Of a stretch of DNA of 18,994 nucleotides, positions 6,693 through 13,937 are shown piece by piece. The notes below the pieces were generated by a model. It searched no databases and was not told the DNA's origin. It was given only the letters and a program-made list of their open reading frames with translations. The stretch spans positions 1,293 to 20,286 of the forward strand of contig JAHZAW010000037.1 in assembly GCA_019423725.1 (NCBI GenBank), given 5' to 3'. This DNA is from Clostridiales bacterium. Its GTDB lineage: Bacteria > Bacillota > Clostridia > Lachnospirales > Anaerotignaceae. The stretch's first letter is position 1; every line of letters begins with the position of its first letter. A program made the position numbers and the translations under genes.

Positions 6693-7604
6693 TTACTTCT
6701 TATGTTCTTCCTCTTCCTGTGCATACTGCTGTCTTATTTCCTGCATCTTTTCCAGAAACTTTTCAGCAGCCTTTGAAAATACCTGATATTTTTTCCACAC
6801 TATGTCTATGCCCACTTCCCTGGCAGGAGTCAGCGGCCTGAAACATAGGGGACTGTTTTCATATATGTTCACCAGCTTATCCAGACAAAGGGCATAGCCC
6901 ACTCCCTCGGCCACCATCAGGGAAGCATTAAAAATAAGATTGTATGTGGCCGCTATGTTAAGTTCCTCCAGATCCTTTCCAAGCCATGACGGCAGCTCAT
7001 AAAGCACCATGGACTGTCTGGATATGATAAGGGGCTTATCCCAAAGCTCCTCCGGGGATATGGCCTCCTTCTGCGCCAGAGGGCTGTCCTTTGGCATGAG
7101 CACTCCCCAGCTGTCCTTTACGGGAAGATTTATAAAATCGTATTTTTTCCTATTAAAAGGCTCTATCAAAAGCCCAAAGTCCAAAAGCCCCTTGTCCAGC
7201 CTTTCCGTCACATCATCGGCATTTCCGCTGTATAGGTGAAAGTGGATGTCCGGGTATGTATCCCTCAGTTCCTTAGCTGCCCGGGCAACAAGTCCCATAG
7301 CATGGGTCTCGCCTCCGCCGATGTAAATATCCCCGCTTATGAGCTCCCTGGTGTCCATGAGCTCACTTTCCGTCTTTTCCACCAGCATTATTATTTCCGC
7401 TGCCCTCTTTCTCAGAAGCTCCCCTTCCTCAGTAAGGGTTATACGGCGGTTTCCCCTGACAAAAAGCGGTTTCCCTATCTCCTTTTCCAGGTCCATGAGC
7501 TGCCTGGACAGGGACGGCTGCGACAAATGAAGATATTTTGCCGCTCCCGATATGGTCTCCTCCCTTGCCACCGCAAGGAAATATCTCAAAACTCGAAGTT
7601 CCAT
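6693..7604 (-). CDS. LysR-family transcriptional regulator
   Basis: This 303-aa LysR regulator has its winged helix-turn-helix at about residues 3-60, with SGAAKYLHLSQPSLSRQLMD forming the recognition region at 19-38. A linker helix and a substrate-binding-like effector domain follow to the C-terminus. An open frame begins at 7619, but GGAGGAG lies six bases before the ATG at 7602-7604. This gives the canonical MELRVLRYFLAVARE start, so I use it. It is divergent from a five-gene redox operon, and a perfect inverted repeat with T-N11-A geometry lies between them. The usual LysR arrangement is activation of the divergent operon and control of its own gene. The effector is not deducible; the operon content suggests an electrophile or redox signal. 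Confidence 0.9.
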   Translation of the reverse strand: MELRVLRYFLAVAREETISGAAKYLHLSQPSLSRQLMDLEKEIGKPLFVRGNRRITLTEEGELLRKRAAEIIMLVEKTESELMDTRELISGDIYIGGGETHAMGLVARAAKELRDTYPDIHFHLYSGNADDVTERLDKGLLDFGLLIEPFNRKKYDFINLPVKDSWGVLMPKDSPLAQKEAISPEELWDKPLIISRQSMVLYELPSWLGKDLEELNIAATYNLIFNASLMVAEGVGYALCLDKLVNIYENSPLCFRPLTPAREVGIDIVWKKYQVFSKAAEKFLEKMQEIRQQYAQEEEEHKK

Positions 7605-7644
7605 TTTCATCTCCTCCATTCATGAAAAGTATATTATGTTTTAA

Positions 7645-7661
7645 TATGCTTTTCAAGCATA
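7645..7661. promoter_or_regulatory. LysR operator (T-N11-A palindrome)
   Basis: TATGCTT, TTC and AAGCATA form a perfect 7-bp inverted repeat containing T-N11-A, the LysR-family recognition pattern. It lies in the 134-base gap between the LysR gene and the divergent operon, about 22 bases upstream of that operon's -35. This is the usual position of a LysR recognition site. Confidence 0.7.
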
Positions 7662-7683
7662 CCTGATTATTTAATATAGATAT

Positions 7684-7712
7684 TTGTTATTTATAAAACC
7701 GGGATATATAAT
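7684..7712 (+). promoter_or_regulatory. Promoter of the LysR-linked redox operon
   Basis: TTGTTA (7684-7689), a 17-base spacer and a perfect TATAAT (7707-7712) lie 27 bases before the first start codon. The weak -35 fits a promoter that needs an activator bound at the upstream palindrome. Confidence 0.65.
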
Positions 7713-7738
7713 ATTTACATAAAGAAAGGAGGAGGCCC

Positions 7739-8296
7739 ATGAACCGATTGATACCATTATTGATGGCACTTTCCATCATACCCTCCCAGGCTGGATGCGC
7801 ATCAGATGAGCCAGTCCGGGAGGAGACTGCTCAGACAGAAAATGGCGAAACAGCCTCAAATGAACAGGAGAAAAATATGGAAACCATGAAAAACACAGAA
7901 AACACCCCCAATGCCTCTGATCCATCAGAAGACCCAGAAGCCGATCAGAACACAATCACCGTTACGGCAGGAGACACCTCATTTACAGCGGTGCTCTATG
8001 ATAATGAGACAGCCCAGGCCTTTTATGACATGCTGCCCCTTACCCTGGATATGAGCGAGCTTAACGGCAACGAAAAATATTTTTATCTTAATGAGCCCCT
8101 GGAGGGGGACGCCTATAGTCCAGGCACCATAAACAGCGGAGACATAAAACTTTATGGTAACGACTGTATAGTTTTATTTTATGAGACATTTTCCTCAGGA
8201 TACAGCTATACGGACATAGGAAAAATAGATGACCCCGAAGGCCTTGCCCAGGCACTGGGAGGAGGAAGCGTAAGCGTCACCTTCACGAAAGGCTAA
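7739..8296 (+). CDS. Cyclophilin-like-fold lipoprotein
   Basis: This 185-aa secreted lipoprotein has a hydrophobic signal ending in QAGC (Cys20), an acidic, Glu/Asn/Thr-rich linker to about residue 70, and a C-terminal cyclophilin-like domain. The domain begins ITVTAGDTSFTAVLYDNETA and contains the motifs LPLTLDMSELNGNEKY and GDIKLYGNDCIVLFY. The domain family (Cyclophil_like2 type) has the beta-barrel of cyclophilin but is not known to be a prolyl isomerase; its function is unclear. The start follows AAAGGAGGAGG and is secure. It is the first gene of the plus-strand operon, directly downstream of the LysR-linked promoter. Such proteins often sit beside flavodoxins and alcohol dehydrogenases in Firmicutes redox clusters. 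It is anchored outside the membrane, unlike its soluble neighbours. Confidence 0.83.
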   Translation: MNRLIPLLMALSIIPSQAGCASDEPVREETAQTENGETASNEQEKNMETMKNTENTPNASDPSEDPEADQNTITVTAGDTSFTAVLYDNETAQAFYDMLPLTLDMSELNGNEKYFYLNEPLEGDAYSPGTINSGDIKLYGNDCIVLFYETFSSGYSYTDIGKIDDPEGLAQALGGGSVSVTFTKG

Positions 8297-8307
8297 CAGG
8301 TGATGAT

Positions 8308-8577
8308 ATGCTCAAAAATATTCAGAGAGATATGACTAAAAATACTCCGGAAGATATGGCCCAGGATAGTCTTATACAAAATCTCATCGACGCAGGCTGC
8401 GGCCTAAAGACCATACATTCATTTATGAACGATATACACAGCGGGAACAGGGAAGGCCAGCTCAATACACTCATCTGCCACCGCCGTGGCCTTTTGGAGG
8501 AACTGCACTGCTGTCAGGAAAAAATAGACTGTCTGGACCATCTCATATGCCAGATAAAAAAGGAAACCACAAAATAA
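8308..8577 (+). CDS. Small conserved-type protein, likely helical/coiled coil, unknown function
   Basis: This 89-aa cytosolic protein is not confidently assigned. The start follows AGGTG at five bases, and the gene begins 11 bases after the lipoprotein stop, so it is co-transcribed. The central part (DSLIQNLIDAGCGLKTIHSF) reads like a short helical domain. The C-terminal third has a heptad-like run, HRRGLLEELHCCQEKIDCLD, followed by HLICQIKKE, resembling the dimerisation helix of MerR-type regulators without a DNA-binding domain. I recall similar small proteins ending in IDCLDYLIYQI beside flavodoxin genes in Clostridia, but cannot check this. It has five cysteines, including an adjacent pair, so redox sensing or metal binding is possible. 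It may be a partner of the dehydrogenase or flavodoxin, or a remnant regulator. Confidence 0.75.
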   Translation: MLKNIQRDMTKNTPEDMAQDSLIQNLIDAGCGLKTIHSFMNDIHSGNREGQLNTLICHRRGLLEELHCCQEKIDCLDHLICQIKKETTK

Positions 8578-8614
8578 GTTTATATAACTGCTTCAATATG
8601 AAAGGAGAATAAAC

Positions 8615-9781
8615 ATGCTCGGTAATTTTATGTACTGCAACCCCACAAGACTTTATTTCGGAAAGGATTCACTGAACTATCTTTCCGATGAACTTAATAA
8701 ATATGGAAAAAACGTCCTCCTTACCTATGGCGGAGGCTCCATAAAGAAATCAGGCCTCTATGACAGGATAGTAAAAATACTGAAGGACTGCGGAAAAAAT
8801 GTATTTGAGATGCCAGGAGTAATGCCCAACCCCACCGTCGAAAAACTTTACGAAGGCTGCAAGGCTGCCCGTGAAAACAATATCGACCTTATACTTGCGG
8901 CAGGCGGCGGCTCCGTATGCGACTATTCCAAGGCAGTGTCCGTTTCAGCCTGGTGCGAGGAGGACCCTTGGGATAAATACTATCTGCGCATGGAGGATGT
9001 GGACAACAAAATAATCCCCGTTGGCTGTATCCTTACCATGGCAGGCACAGGCTCAGAGATGAACGGTGGAGCCGTAATAACAAACCATGCCCAGAAACTT
9101 AAAATAGGACATGTATTCGGCGACAATGTATTCCCCAAGTTTTCCATTCTTGACCCCGAACTTACCTATACACTGCCTAAATATCAGATGGTAGCCGGTA
9201 TATATGACATTATGAACCATATAACTGAACAGTATTTCTCAGGCACCGACGATAACACCACTGACTATATATCCGAAGGCCTTATGCGTTCCCTCATCAA
9301 CAGCAGTCTTAAGGCCCTTGAGGACCCCGAGGACTATGAGGCCAGAAGCAATATCATGTGGACAGCTTCATGGGCGCTCAATACACTCATCGCCAAGGGA
9401 AAGACCACTGACTGGATGGTCCATATGATAGGCCAGTCCGTGGGAGCATACACCGACGCTACCCATGGCATGACCCTTGCAGCCGTATCCATGGCCTATT
9501 ACAGATATATCTGCCCCTACGGTCTTGATAAATTCAAACGATTTGCCATAAACGTATGGGATGTGGACCCCGCAGGAAAATCCGATGAGGCCATTGCAGC
9601 TGAAGGTCTGGACAGGATGGAAGCATGGATGAATAAACTCGGCCTTGTTATGAAGATAAGCGACCTGGGAGTTACTGAAGATATGATAGAGGGCATTGCC
9701 GACGGTACATTCATACTTGATGGAGGATACAAAAAACTTGACCATGAAGAGGTCGTAAACATACTTAAGGCAAGCATGTGA
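8615..9781 (+). CDS. Iron-containing alcohol dehydrogenase (BdhA/YqhD type)
   Basis: This 388-aa group III (Fe-ADH) dehydrogenase has the dinucleotide-binding motif GGGS at 97-100 and TMAGTGSEMN at 141-150. The four metal ligands are visible: Asp198 and His202 in GIYDIMNHITEQY, His270 in DWMVHMIGQ, and His284 in DATHG. Length and motifs fit butanol dehydrogenase-like, NAD(P)H-dependent aldehyde reductases such as BdhA, YugJ and YqhD. The likely role is reduction of aldehydes to alcohols, either in fermentation or in removal of reactive aldehydes. The ribosome site AAAGGAG lies nine bases before the ATG. It is the third gene of the LysR-linked operon, 37 bases after the small protein. Cofactor preference cannot be settled by eye. 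Confidence 0.93.
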   Translation: MLGNFMYCNPTRLYFGKDSLNYLSDELNKYGKNVLLTYGGGSIKKSGLYDRIVKILKDCGKNVFEMPGVMPNPTVEKLYEGCKAARENNIDLILAAGGGSVCDYSKAVSVSAWCEEDPWDKYYLRMEDVDNKIIPVGCILTMAGTGSEMNGGAVITNHAQKLKIGHVFGDNVFPKFSILDPELTYTLPKYQMVAGIYDIMNHITEQYFSGTDDNTTDYISEGLMRSLINSSLKALEDPEDYEARSNIMWTASWALNTLIAKGKTTDWMVHMIGQSVGAYTDATHGMTLAAVSMAYYRYICPYGLDKFKRFAINVWDVDPAGKSDEAIAAEGLDRMEAWMNKLGLVMKISDLGVTEDMIEGIADGTFILDGGYKKLDHEEVVNILKASM

Positions 9782-9827
9782 TACAGCTCTTATACAGTTT
9801 TATGCAGTTTTGAAAGGAATGATATAA

Positions 9828-10580
9828 ATGGCAGTAAAACAGACGGCGGGCAGAGATTCCCTGGGGGATTTTGCCCCTAAATTCGCCGAACTCAATGATG
9901 ATGTGCTTTTTGGACAGGTATGGAGCCGTGAGGATAAGCTCTCCCTCAGGGACCGTTCACTTATAACAGTAACAGCACTTATGTCCCAGGGCCTTGTGGA
10001 CTCATCCTTTCAGTATCATCTTTTGACAGCCAAAAACAACGGCATCACAAAGACCGAAATAGCGGAAATACTTACCCATCTGGCATTTTACGCAGGCTGG
10101 CCTAAGGCCTGGGCGGCCTTCCGTATGGCTAAGGAAGTATGGGCCGATAAAAAGGACGCCGTGGACGAAAAAACAGCCCATGAAAACTCCATGCTTTTCC
10201 CCATCGGAGCCCCTAATGATGGATTTAAGCAGTATTTCACCGGCCAGAGCTATCTTGCTCCCTTATCCACGGAGCAGGCAGGCATATACAATGTGACCTT
10301 TGAGCCCGGCTGCCGCAACAACTGGCATATCCACCATGCTAAAAAAGGCGGCGGACAGATACTTATATGTGTGGGCGGCAGAGGATACTATCAGGAATGG
10401 GGAAAGGAAGCCCAGATACTTGTTCCCGGAGATGTGGTAAACATCCCTCCTGAGGTAAAACACTGGCACGGAGCAGCCCCTGACAGCTGGTTCTCCCATC
10501 TGGCCGTTGAAGTGCCCGGAGAGGAGACCTCAAACGAATGGCTGGAGCCCGTGGAAGATAAGGATTATAACAAACTTTAA
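9828..10580 (+). CDS. Carboxymuconolactone decarboxylase-like / cupin fusion protein
   Basis: This 250-aa cytosolic protein has two domains. Residues 15-110 match the CMD fold, with LSLRDRSLITVTALMSQG at 38-55 and EIAEILTHLAFYAGWPKAW at 77-95. It lacks the CxxC pair of AhpD-type peroxidases, so it resembles the gamma-carboxymuconolactone decarboxylase branch. Residues 150-235 form a cupin with motif 1 WHIHH (His167, His169, His170; Gln177 in the Glu position) and motif 2 GDVVNIPPEVKHWHG (His212, His214), consistent with a bound metal ion. This fusion recurs in Firmicutes operons with flavodoxin and alcohol dehydrogenase; the reaction is not established. It starts 46 bases after the dehydrogenase gene, with AAAGG before the ATG. 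A role in aldehyde, quinone or lactone detoxification is inference. Confidence 0.88.
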   Translation: MAVKQTAGRDSLGDFAPKFAELNDDVLFGQVWSREDKLSLRDRSLITVTALMSQGLVDSSFQYHLLTAKNNGITKTEIAEILTHLAFYAGWPKAWAAFRMAKEVWADKKDAVDEKTAHENSMLFPIGAPNDGFKQYFTGQSYLAPLSTEQAGIYNVTFEPGCRNNWHIHHAKKGGGQILICVGGRGYYQEWGKEAQILVPGDVVNIPPEVKHWHGAAPDSWFSHLAVEVPGEETSNEWLEPVEDKDYNKL

Positions 10581-10595
10581 AGGGAGGCATAGATC

Positions 10596-11081
10596 ATGGG
10601 AAAAACACTCATAGCTTATTTTTCAGCCAGCGGAAACACAGCAAAACTGGCAAAAACATTTTCAGAGGTATTAAAGGGTGAGCTTTGCGAAATAAAGCCC
10701 GCTGTAAAATATACCTCCGCAGACCTTAACTGGAACGACAAAAAGAGCAGATCCACCCTGGAGATGAACGACGACAGTTCAAGACCCGCCATTGACGGCT
10801 GCCCTGAAACCGACGGCTTTGACAATGTGGTGCTTTTGTTCCCCATCTGGTGGTATCAGGCACCCAGGATAATCCAGACTTTCCTTGAAAGCTGTGATCT
10901 TTCCGGAAAGACCATAATAACCGTATGCACCTCCGGCGGAAGCGGCTTAGGAAGGACCAACGATATATTGAAGGCTTCCTGCAGCCCCAGAACTAAATGG
11001 ACAGAAGGAAAGAGATTCAGTCCCAGTGCCAGCGCCGCTGAGATAAAAAATTGGACGGACACCCTTCCGGTACAGTGGTGA
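10596..11081 (+). CDS. Flavodoxin
   Basis: This 161-aa FMN-binding electron carrier has the N-terminal phosphate-binding loop SASGNT at 10-15, directly after the first beta strand (KTLIAYF). The second loop, FPIWWYQAPRIIQTFLE, lies mid-protein and its aromatic residues should stack on the flavin. The third, TSGGSGLGRT, follows. It resembles the Firmicutes flavodoxins annotated as flavodoxin_4 rather than the classical FldA. The ATG follows GGGAGG at eight bases, and the gene begins 15 bases after the CMD-cupin stop. It is the last gene of the operon. It probably supplies electrons to, or accepts them from, an enzyme of the same stress or fermentation pathway; the partner is not in evidence. 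Transcription probably ends at the shared terminator near 11379-11404. Confidence 0.92.
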   Translation: MGKTLIAYFSASGNTAKLAKTFSEVLKGELCEIKPAVKYTSADLNWNDKKSRSTLEMNDDSSRPAIDGCPETDGFDNVVLLFPIWWYQAPRIIQTFLESCDLSGKTIITVCTSGGSGLGRTNDILKASCSPRTKWTEGKRFSPSASAAEIKNWTDTLPVQW

Positions 11082-11440
11082 TACCCCTTGGTAGGCCATT
11101 TGCCGACGGGTGGGCGGCTGCCATCCTTTAGGTTTTAGCCATATTTAGGCAGCTTTAGGCGGCTTTTGATGGCTTTTGATGGTTTTATGGCACTGGACGG
11201 CGCACCCCTTTTGCCGTCCCTAAGGTGCCGGTCCGGTAATGCCTTTACATTAAAACCCGGCATAAAGCTATATCCCCTTCACGTCAGCTTTATGCCTCTG
11301 TTACCGGATAAATGAGCCATAAAAGCACTAAATACCCGGCAGCCGCTGCCGTCCGCCAAAAAAGCAGCAAATACAAGAAAGACCCGGCATAACTGCCGGG
11401 TCTTATTTTTATGCTTTTGTATATCAAGTGATGGTTAAAC
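11082..11440. other. Structured non-coding region between convergent operons
   Basis: No gene is supported. The stretch holds two exact GGCTTTTGAT copies in tandem (11161-11180) and a 7-bp hairpin, GGACGGC/GCCGTCC (11195-11219), without a T-run. An 11-bp perfect hairpin, GGCATAAAGCT/AGCTTTATGCC (11259-11296), is enclosed by CCGGTAA/TTACCGG (11233-11307). A terminator follows at 11379-11404. The motif CCCGGCA recurs three times (11256, 11335, 11383). Confidence 0.55.
11379..11404. terminator. Bidirectional intrinsic terminator between flavodoxin and BASS operons
   Basis: AAGACCCGGCA and TGCCGGGTCTT form an 11-bp perfect stem with a 4-base loop (TAAC). The plus side is followed by ATTTTTATG and the minus side by TCTTGTATTTG. 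It can end both the rightward flavodoxin operon and the leftward pantothenate operon, whose last stop codon is at 11441. Confidence 0.88.
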
Positions 11441-12424
11441 TTAGACCGATGCCGTATTCTTGCCGGTTTCAAAGGCTGTGCCATGGGCTCCCTTCCTTCT
11501 GATGCTGGCGAATATGGAGCCTGAAATATTATGCCATACGCTGAATATGGCTCCGGGCAGTGTTGCCAGGGGATTTAAGGCAAAGTTAGCCGCTGCCAGG
11601 GATACGGCCAGGCCGCTGTTTTGCATTCCCACCTCGATGGATACGGCTGTGGCCTTGGGATAATCCAGTCTGAATGCCTTGGCGGCACCAAGGCCCAATG
11701 TCATGCCAAGTATATTATGAAGGGCCACGACCCCAAGCACCTGAAGGCCGCAGACAAGTATTTTATCGGCGTTTACCGCAACTATGCCGGCTATTATCAT
11801 AACTATGGATACAACGGATATGATGGGCAGAAGTCCCGATATTTTATCTATCTGTCTGCCTAATATGGATTTTATTATTATACCCAGAAGCACCGGTATG
11901 AGTATTACCTTCACAACGGATATGACCATGGCCAGGAACGATACTTCCACCCATGCTCCCGCTAAGAAATATACGAGGGCCGGTGTCATGATAGGCGCTA
12001 TGAGGGTGGATACGATGGTCATTCCCACGGACAGGGGCACATCTCCTCCGGCGATGTAGGTTATGACGTTGCTGGCTGTGCCTCCGGGGCAGCAGCCCAC
12101 AAGTATGACTCCCAGGGCGATGTCAGCGGGGAGCTTGAACACCACCGCCAGCACCCATGCCGCCAGGGGCATCACCGTATACTGAGCCACACAGCCGATG
12201 ATTATTTCCTTAGGCTTTGAAAATACCGCCTTGAAATCATTGGCTGTTATGGTAAGGCCCATGCCAAACATGGCTATGCCTAAAAATACCGATGTGTAGT
12301 TAGTAGCCCATGAAAATCCGTCCCTCCAGAAAAACGCCAGAACGGAAAAGGCGATTATTATAAATCCTATGTTCCTGGTCAAAAATCCTCCGGCTCTGCC
12401 GGCCTTATCTATTATTTTTCCCAT
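11441..12424 (-). CDS. BASS-family sodium symporter, probable PanS-like pantoate/ketopantoate transporter
   Basis: This 327-aa membrane protein of the bile acid:sodium symporter family has about nine to ten hydrophobic helices. The hallmark GCCPGGTASNV is at 110-120, and the second crossover motif, EVGMQNSGLA, is at 264-273. Together these build the sodium and substrate sites. The ATG at 12422-12424 has GAGGTG five bases upstream, within the last codons of panC. A GTG two codons earlier is a less likely start. The gene is therefore tightly coupled to panC, with 2 bases between stop and start. Salmonella PanS, of the same family, transports ketopantoate or pantoate, and the panD-panC context argues for that substrate class. 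Bile acids or other organic anions are alternatives that sequence alone cannot exclude. Confidence 0.87.
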   Translation of the reverse strand: MGKIIDKAGRAGGFLTRNIGFIIIAFSVLAFFWRDGFSWATNYTSVFLGIAMFGMGLTITANDFKAVFSKPKEIIIGCVAQYTVMPLAAWVLAVVFKLPADIALGVILVGCCPGGTASNVITYIAGGDVPLSVGMTIVSTLIAPIMTPALVYFLAGAWVEVSFLAMVISVVKVILIPVLLGIIIKSILGRQIDKISGLLPIISVVSIVMIIAGIVAVNADKILVCGLQVLGVVALHNILGMTLGLGAAKAFRLDYPKATAVSIEVGMQNSGLAVSLAAANFALNPLATLPGAIFSVWHNISGSIFASIRRKGAHGTAFETGKNTASV

Positions 12425-12426
12425 TT

Positions 12427-13266
12427 TCACACCTCATAAATAAAATTATCTATAAGGCGCGTTTTTCCTATATAAACGGCCATGGCCACAAGTACGTCCC
12501 TGTCTGCCTTCTCCACGGGCTGCATATCATAGGTGTCTACCATGGATACATAGTCTATCCTTGCCAGGGGCTCAGCATTTATTATGTCTCTCATGGCTGA
12601 AAGCACCTTTTCAGCTTCCATACCGGGCTTTATTATCTCCTGTCCCTTTTTAACTGCCCTGGAAAGACAAAGGGCTGCCTTTCTCTCATCAGCGCTCAGA
12701 TATGTATTCCTTGAGGACTTTGCCAGGCCGTCCTCCTCCCTTACGATGGGGCAGCCGACTATGGTTATATCAAAGTTAAGATCCTTCACCATCTTCTTTA
12801 TGATGGCCAGCTGCTGGGCGTCCTTCTGTCCAAAATATGCCCTGTCAGGCGTAACTATATTGAAAAGCTTGCTGACTACCGTGCATACGCCCTTAAAGTG
12901 TATGGGCCTCGTCTTTCCGCAGAGAGTCTCTGAAAGCAAATCGATGCTCACATAGGCATGGGGGTCATGGTACATTTCTGAAGGTTCGGGGTTAAATATA
13001 AGATCGGCCCCAAGGCTCTCACAAAGCCTGCTGTCCCTCTCAAAATCTCTGGGGTATGCCTCCAGATCCTCCGTGGGTCCAAACTGCGTCGGATTAACAA
13101 AGTCAGATACCACAACGATGTCGTTTTCTTCCCTGCATTTCTTTATCAGGCTGGCATGTCCCTCATGGAGAAATCCCATGGTGGGCACAAGACCGATGGT
13201 CTTTCCCTGCTTCTTCCATTCCTTTACCAAATTCCTTGTTTCTTCAACGGTTTTTGTTACCTGCAT
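12427..13266 (-). CDS. panC: Pantothenate synthetase (pantoate--beta-alanine ligase)
   Basis: This 279-aa cytosolic ligase joins pantoate and beta-alanine with ATP to give pantothenate, the vitamin B5 core of coenzyme A. The nucleotidyltransferase signature PTMGFLHEGH is at 28-37 (His34, His37). The pantoate/ATP-site motifs FVNPTQFGPTEDL (56-68), YFGQKDAQQ (144-152) and the KMSKS-like AKSSRN (182-187) are all present. Length and motif order match the family. The ribosome site AGGAAGAGG lies eight bases before the ATG. It follows panD by 53 bases in the transcription direction and is followed directly by the BASS transporter, so it is the middle gene of a three-gene unit. No panB or panE (pantoate synthesis) is in the window, so pantoate must be made elsewhere or imported. 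Confidence 0.97.
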   Translation of the reverse strand: MQVTKTVEETRNLVKEWKKQGKTIGLVPTMGFLHEGHASLIKKCREENDIVVVSDFVNPTQFGPTEDLEAYPRDFERDSRLCESLGADLIFNPEPSEMYHDPHAYVSIDLLSETLCGKTRPIHFKGVCTVVSKLFNIVTPDRAYFGQKDAQQLAIIKKMVKDLNFDITIVGCPIVREEDGLAKSSRNTYLSADERKAALCLSRAVKKGQEIIKPGMEAEKVLSAMRDIINAEPLARIDYVSMVDTYDMQPVEKADRDVLVAMAVYIGKTRLIDNFIYEV

Positions 13267-13319
13267 TTTTATTACCTCTTCCTTTTATAGATTAGGAGAT
13301 AGCCTCTTTTTATCCACTG

Positions 13320-13712
13320 TTATTTCATATCGCTTAATAAACCATGCTTCTCATAGCTGGTTATACGGCTTATCTTATTTTCCTCATCTACAAAGACAAC
13401 TGCAGGTCTATGTTTTTTCGCTTCCTCCATGTCACAGTCACAATAGGACATGATTATTACCTTGTCTCCGGTACTTACGCACCTGGCAGCGGCTCCGTTG
13501 AGACATATCATCCCGCTGCCCCTTTCTCCGCATATAACGTAGGTCTCGAATCTGCTGCCATTGTTCACATCCACTATCTGGACCTGTTCATATTCCAGTA
13601 TACCGGCTGCCTCCAGCAGTTCTTCATCGATTGTTATGCTGCCCACATAGTCCAGCTCGGCCTGTACGACCGTAGCCCTGTGGATCTTTCCTTTTAACAT
13701 CTTTATTTTCAT
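13320..13712 (-). CDS. panD: Aspartate 1-decarboxylase proenzyme
   Basis: This 131-aa pyruvoyl enzyme makes beta-alanine from aspartate for pantothenate synthesis. The self-cleavage site is seen as YVGSITID, Gly24-Ser25, exactly at the family position. Ser25 becomes the pyruvoyl group. Also conserved are the N-terminal MLKGKIHRA, the FETYVI strand, and GERGSGMICLNGAAA. I start at the ATG at 13710-13712: it matches the family length and has AAAGG nine bases upstream. The longer open frame to 13778 runs back through the leader terminator and is not credible. panD is the first gene of the pantothenate operon. It has a long leader with a consensus promoter, a bulged hairpin and an intrinsic terminator. 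Confidence 0.97.
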   Translation of the reverse strand: MKIKMLKGKIHRATVVQAELDYVGSITIDEELLEAAGILEYEQVQIVDVNNGSRFETYVICGERGSGMICLNGAAARCVSTGDKVIIMSYCDCDMEEAKKHRPAVVFVDEENKISRITSYEKHGLLSDMK

Positions 13713-13752
13713 TTCATATTTCCTTTCCTTCTTATTAAGGTCCCCGGATAAT

Positions 13753-13794
13753 AAAAAAACACCTTCAAAAGGGCGCAAAAAGCCTATGAAAGTG
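13753..13794 (-). terminator. Leader terminator (attenuator) upstream of panD
   Basis: On the minus strand CACTTTCA pairs with TGAAGGTG (8 bp, one G-T), with GGC/GCC pairing inside, and TTTTTTTATT follows. It lies between the promoter and panD, 41 bases before the start codon, so it would cut panD transcription unless prevented. A flanking GGATAA/TTATCC pairing (13811-13816 with 13746-13751) encloses stem and T-run and could be part of an alternative fold. Confidence 0.72.
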
Positions 13795-13899
13795 TACCTG
13801 CGTAAATTTTTTATCCGTGTTCCCCAAGTCTCATTTTCATTAAAAATATAAGCTTTTTTATCTTCGGACAGTTCAATATGAAATTACAGTGAATATTTA

Positions 13900-13929
13900 G
13901 AGTATAGTTTCTTACGAGAATACTATCTC
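13900..13929 (-). ncRNA. Candidate pan-motif hairpin in the panD leader
   Basis: On the minus strand the 30 bases fold as GAG, ATAGT, A, TTCT, loop CGTA, AGAA, ACTAT, A, CTC. This gives three stem segments of 3, 5 and 4 bp separated by a single bulged A on each strand. From memory, the published pan RNA motif upstream of pantothenate genes is a hairpin with two conserved bulged adenines. The hairpin begins 2-3 bases after the expected transcription start. I see only one copy, whereas the motif often occurs in tandem. Confidence 0.6.
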
Positions 13930-13937
13930 CGTCAGAG

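Noticed and set aside
11195..11219. GGACGGC/GCCGTCC hairpin as terminator of the flavodoxin operon
   Set aside because: There is no T-run on either strand. The stem at 11379-11404 fits termination much better.
13713..13778. N-terminal extension of panD
   Set aside because: The extra 22 residues are encoded across the leader terminator and are not part of PanD; the family start is at 13712.
13811..13840. Nine-codon leader peptide (MKMRLGEHG) in the panD leader
   Set aside because: No ribosome site lies before its ATG, and it has no run of a regulatory amino acid as attenuation peptides do.
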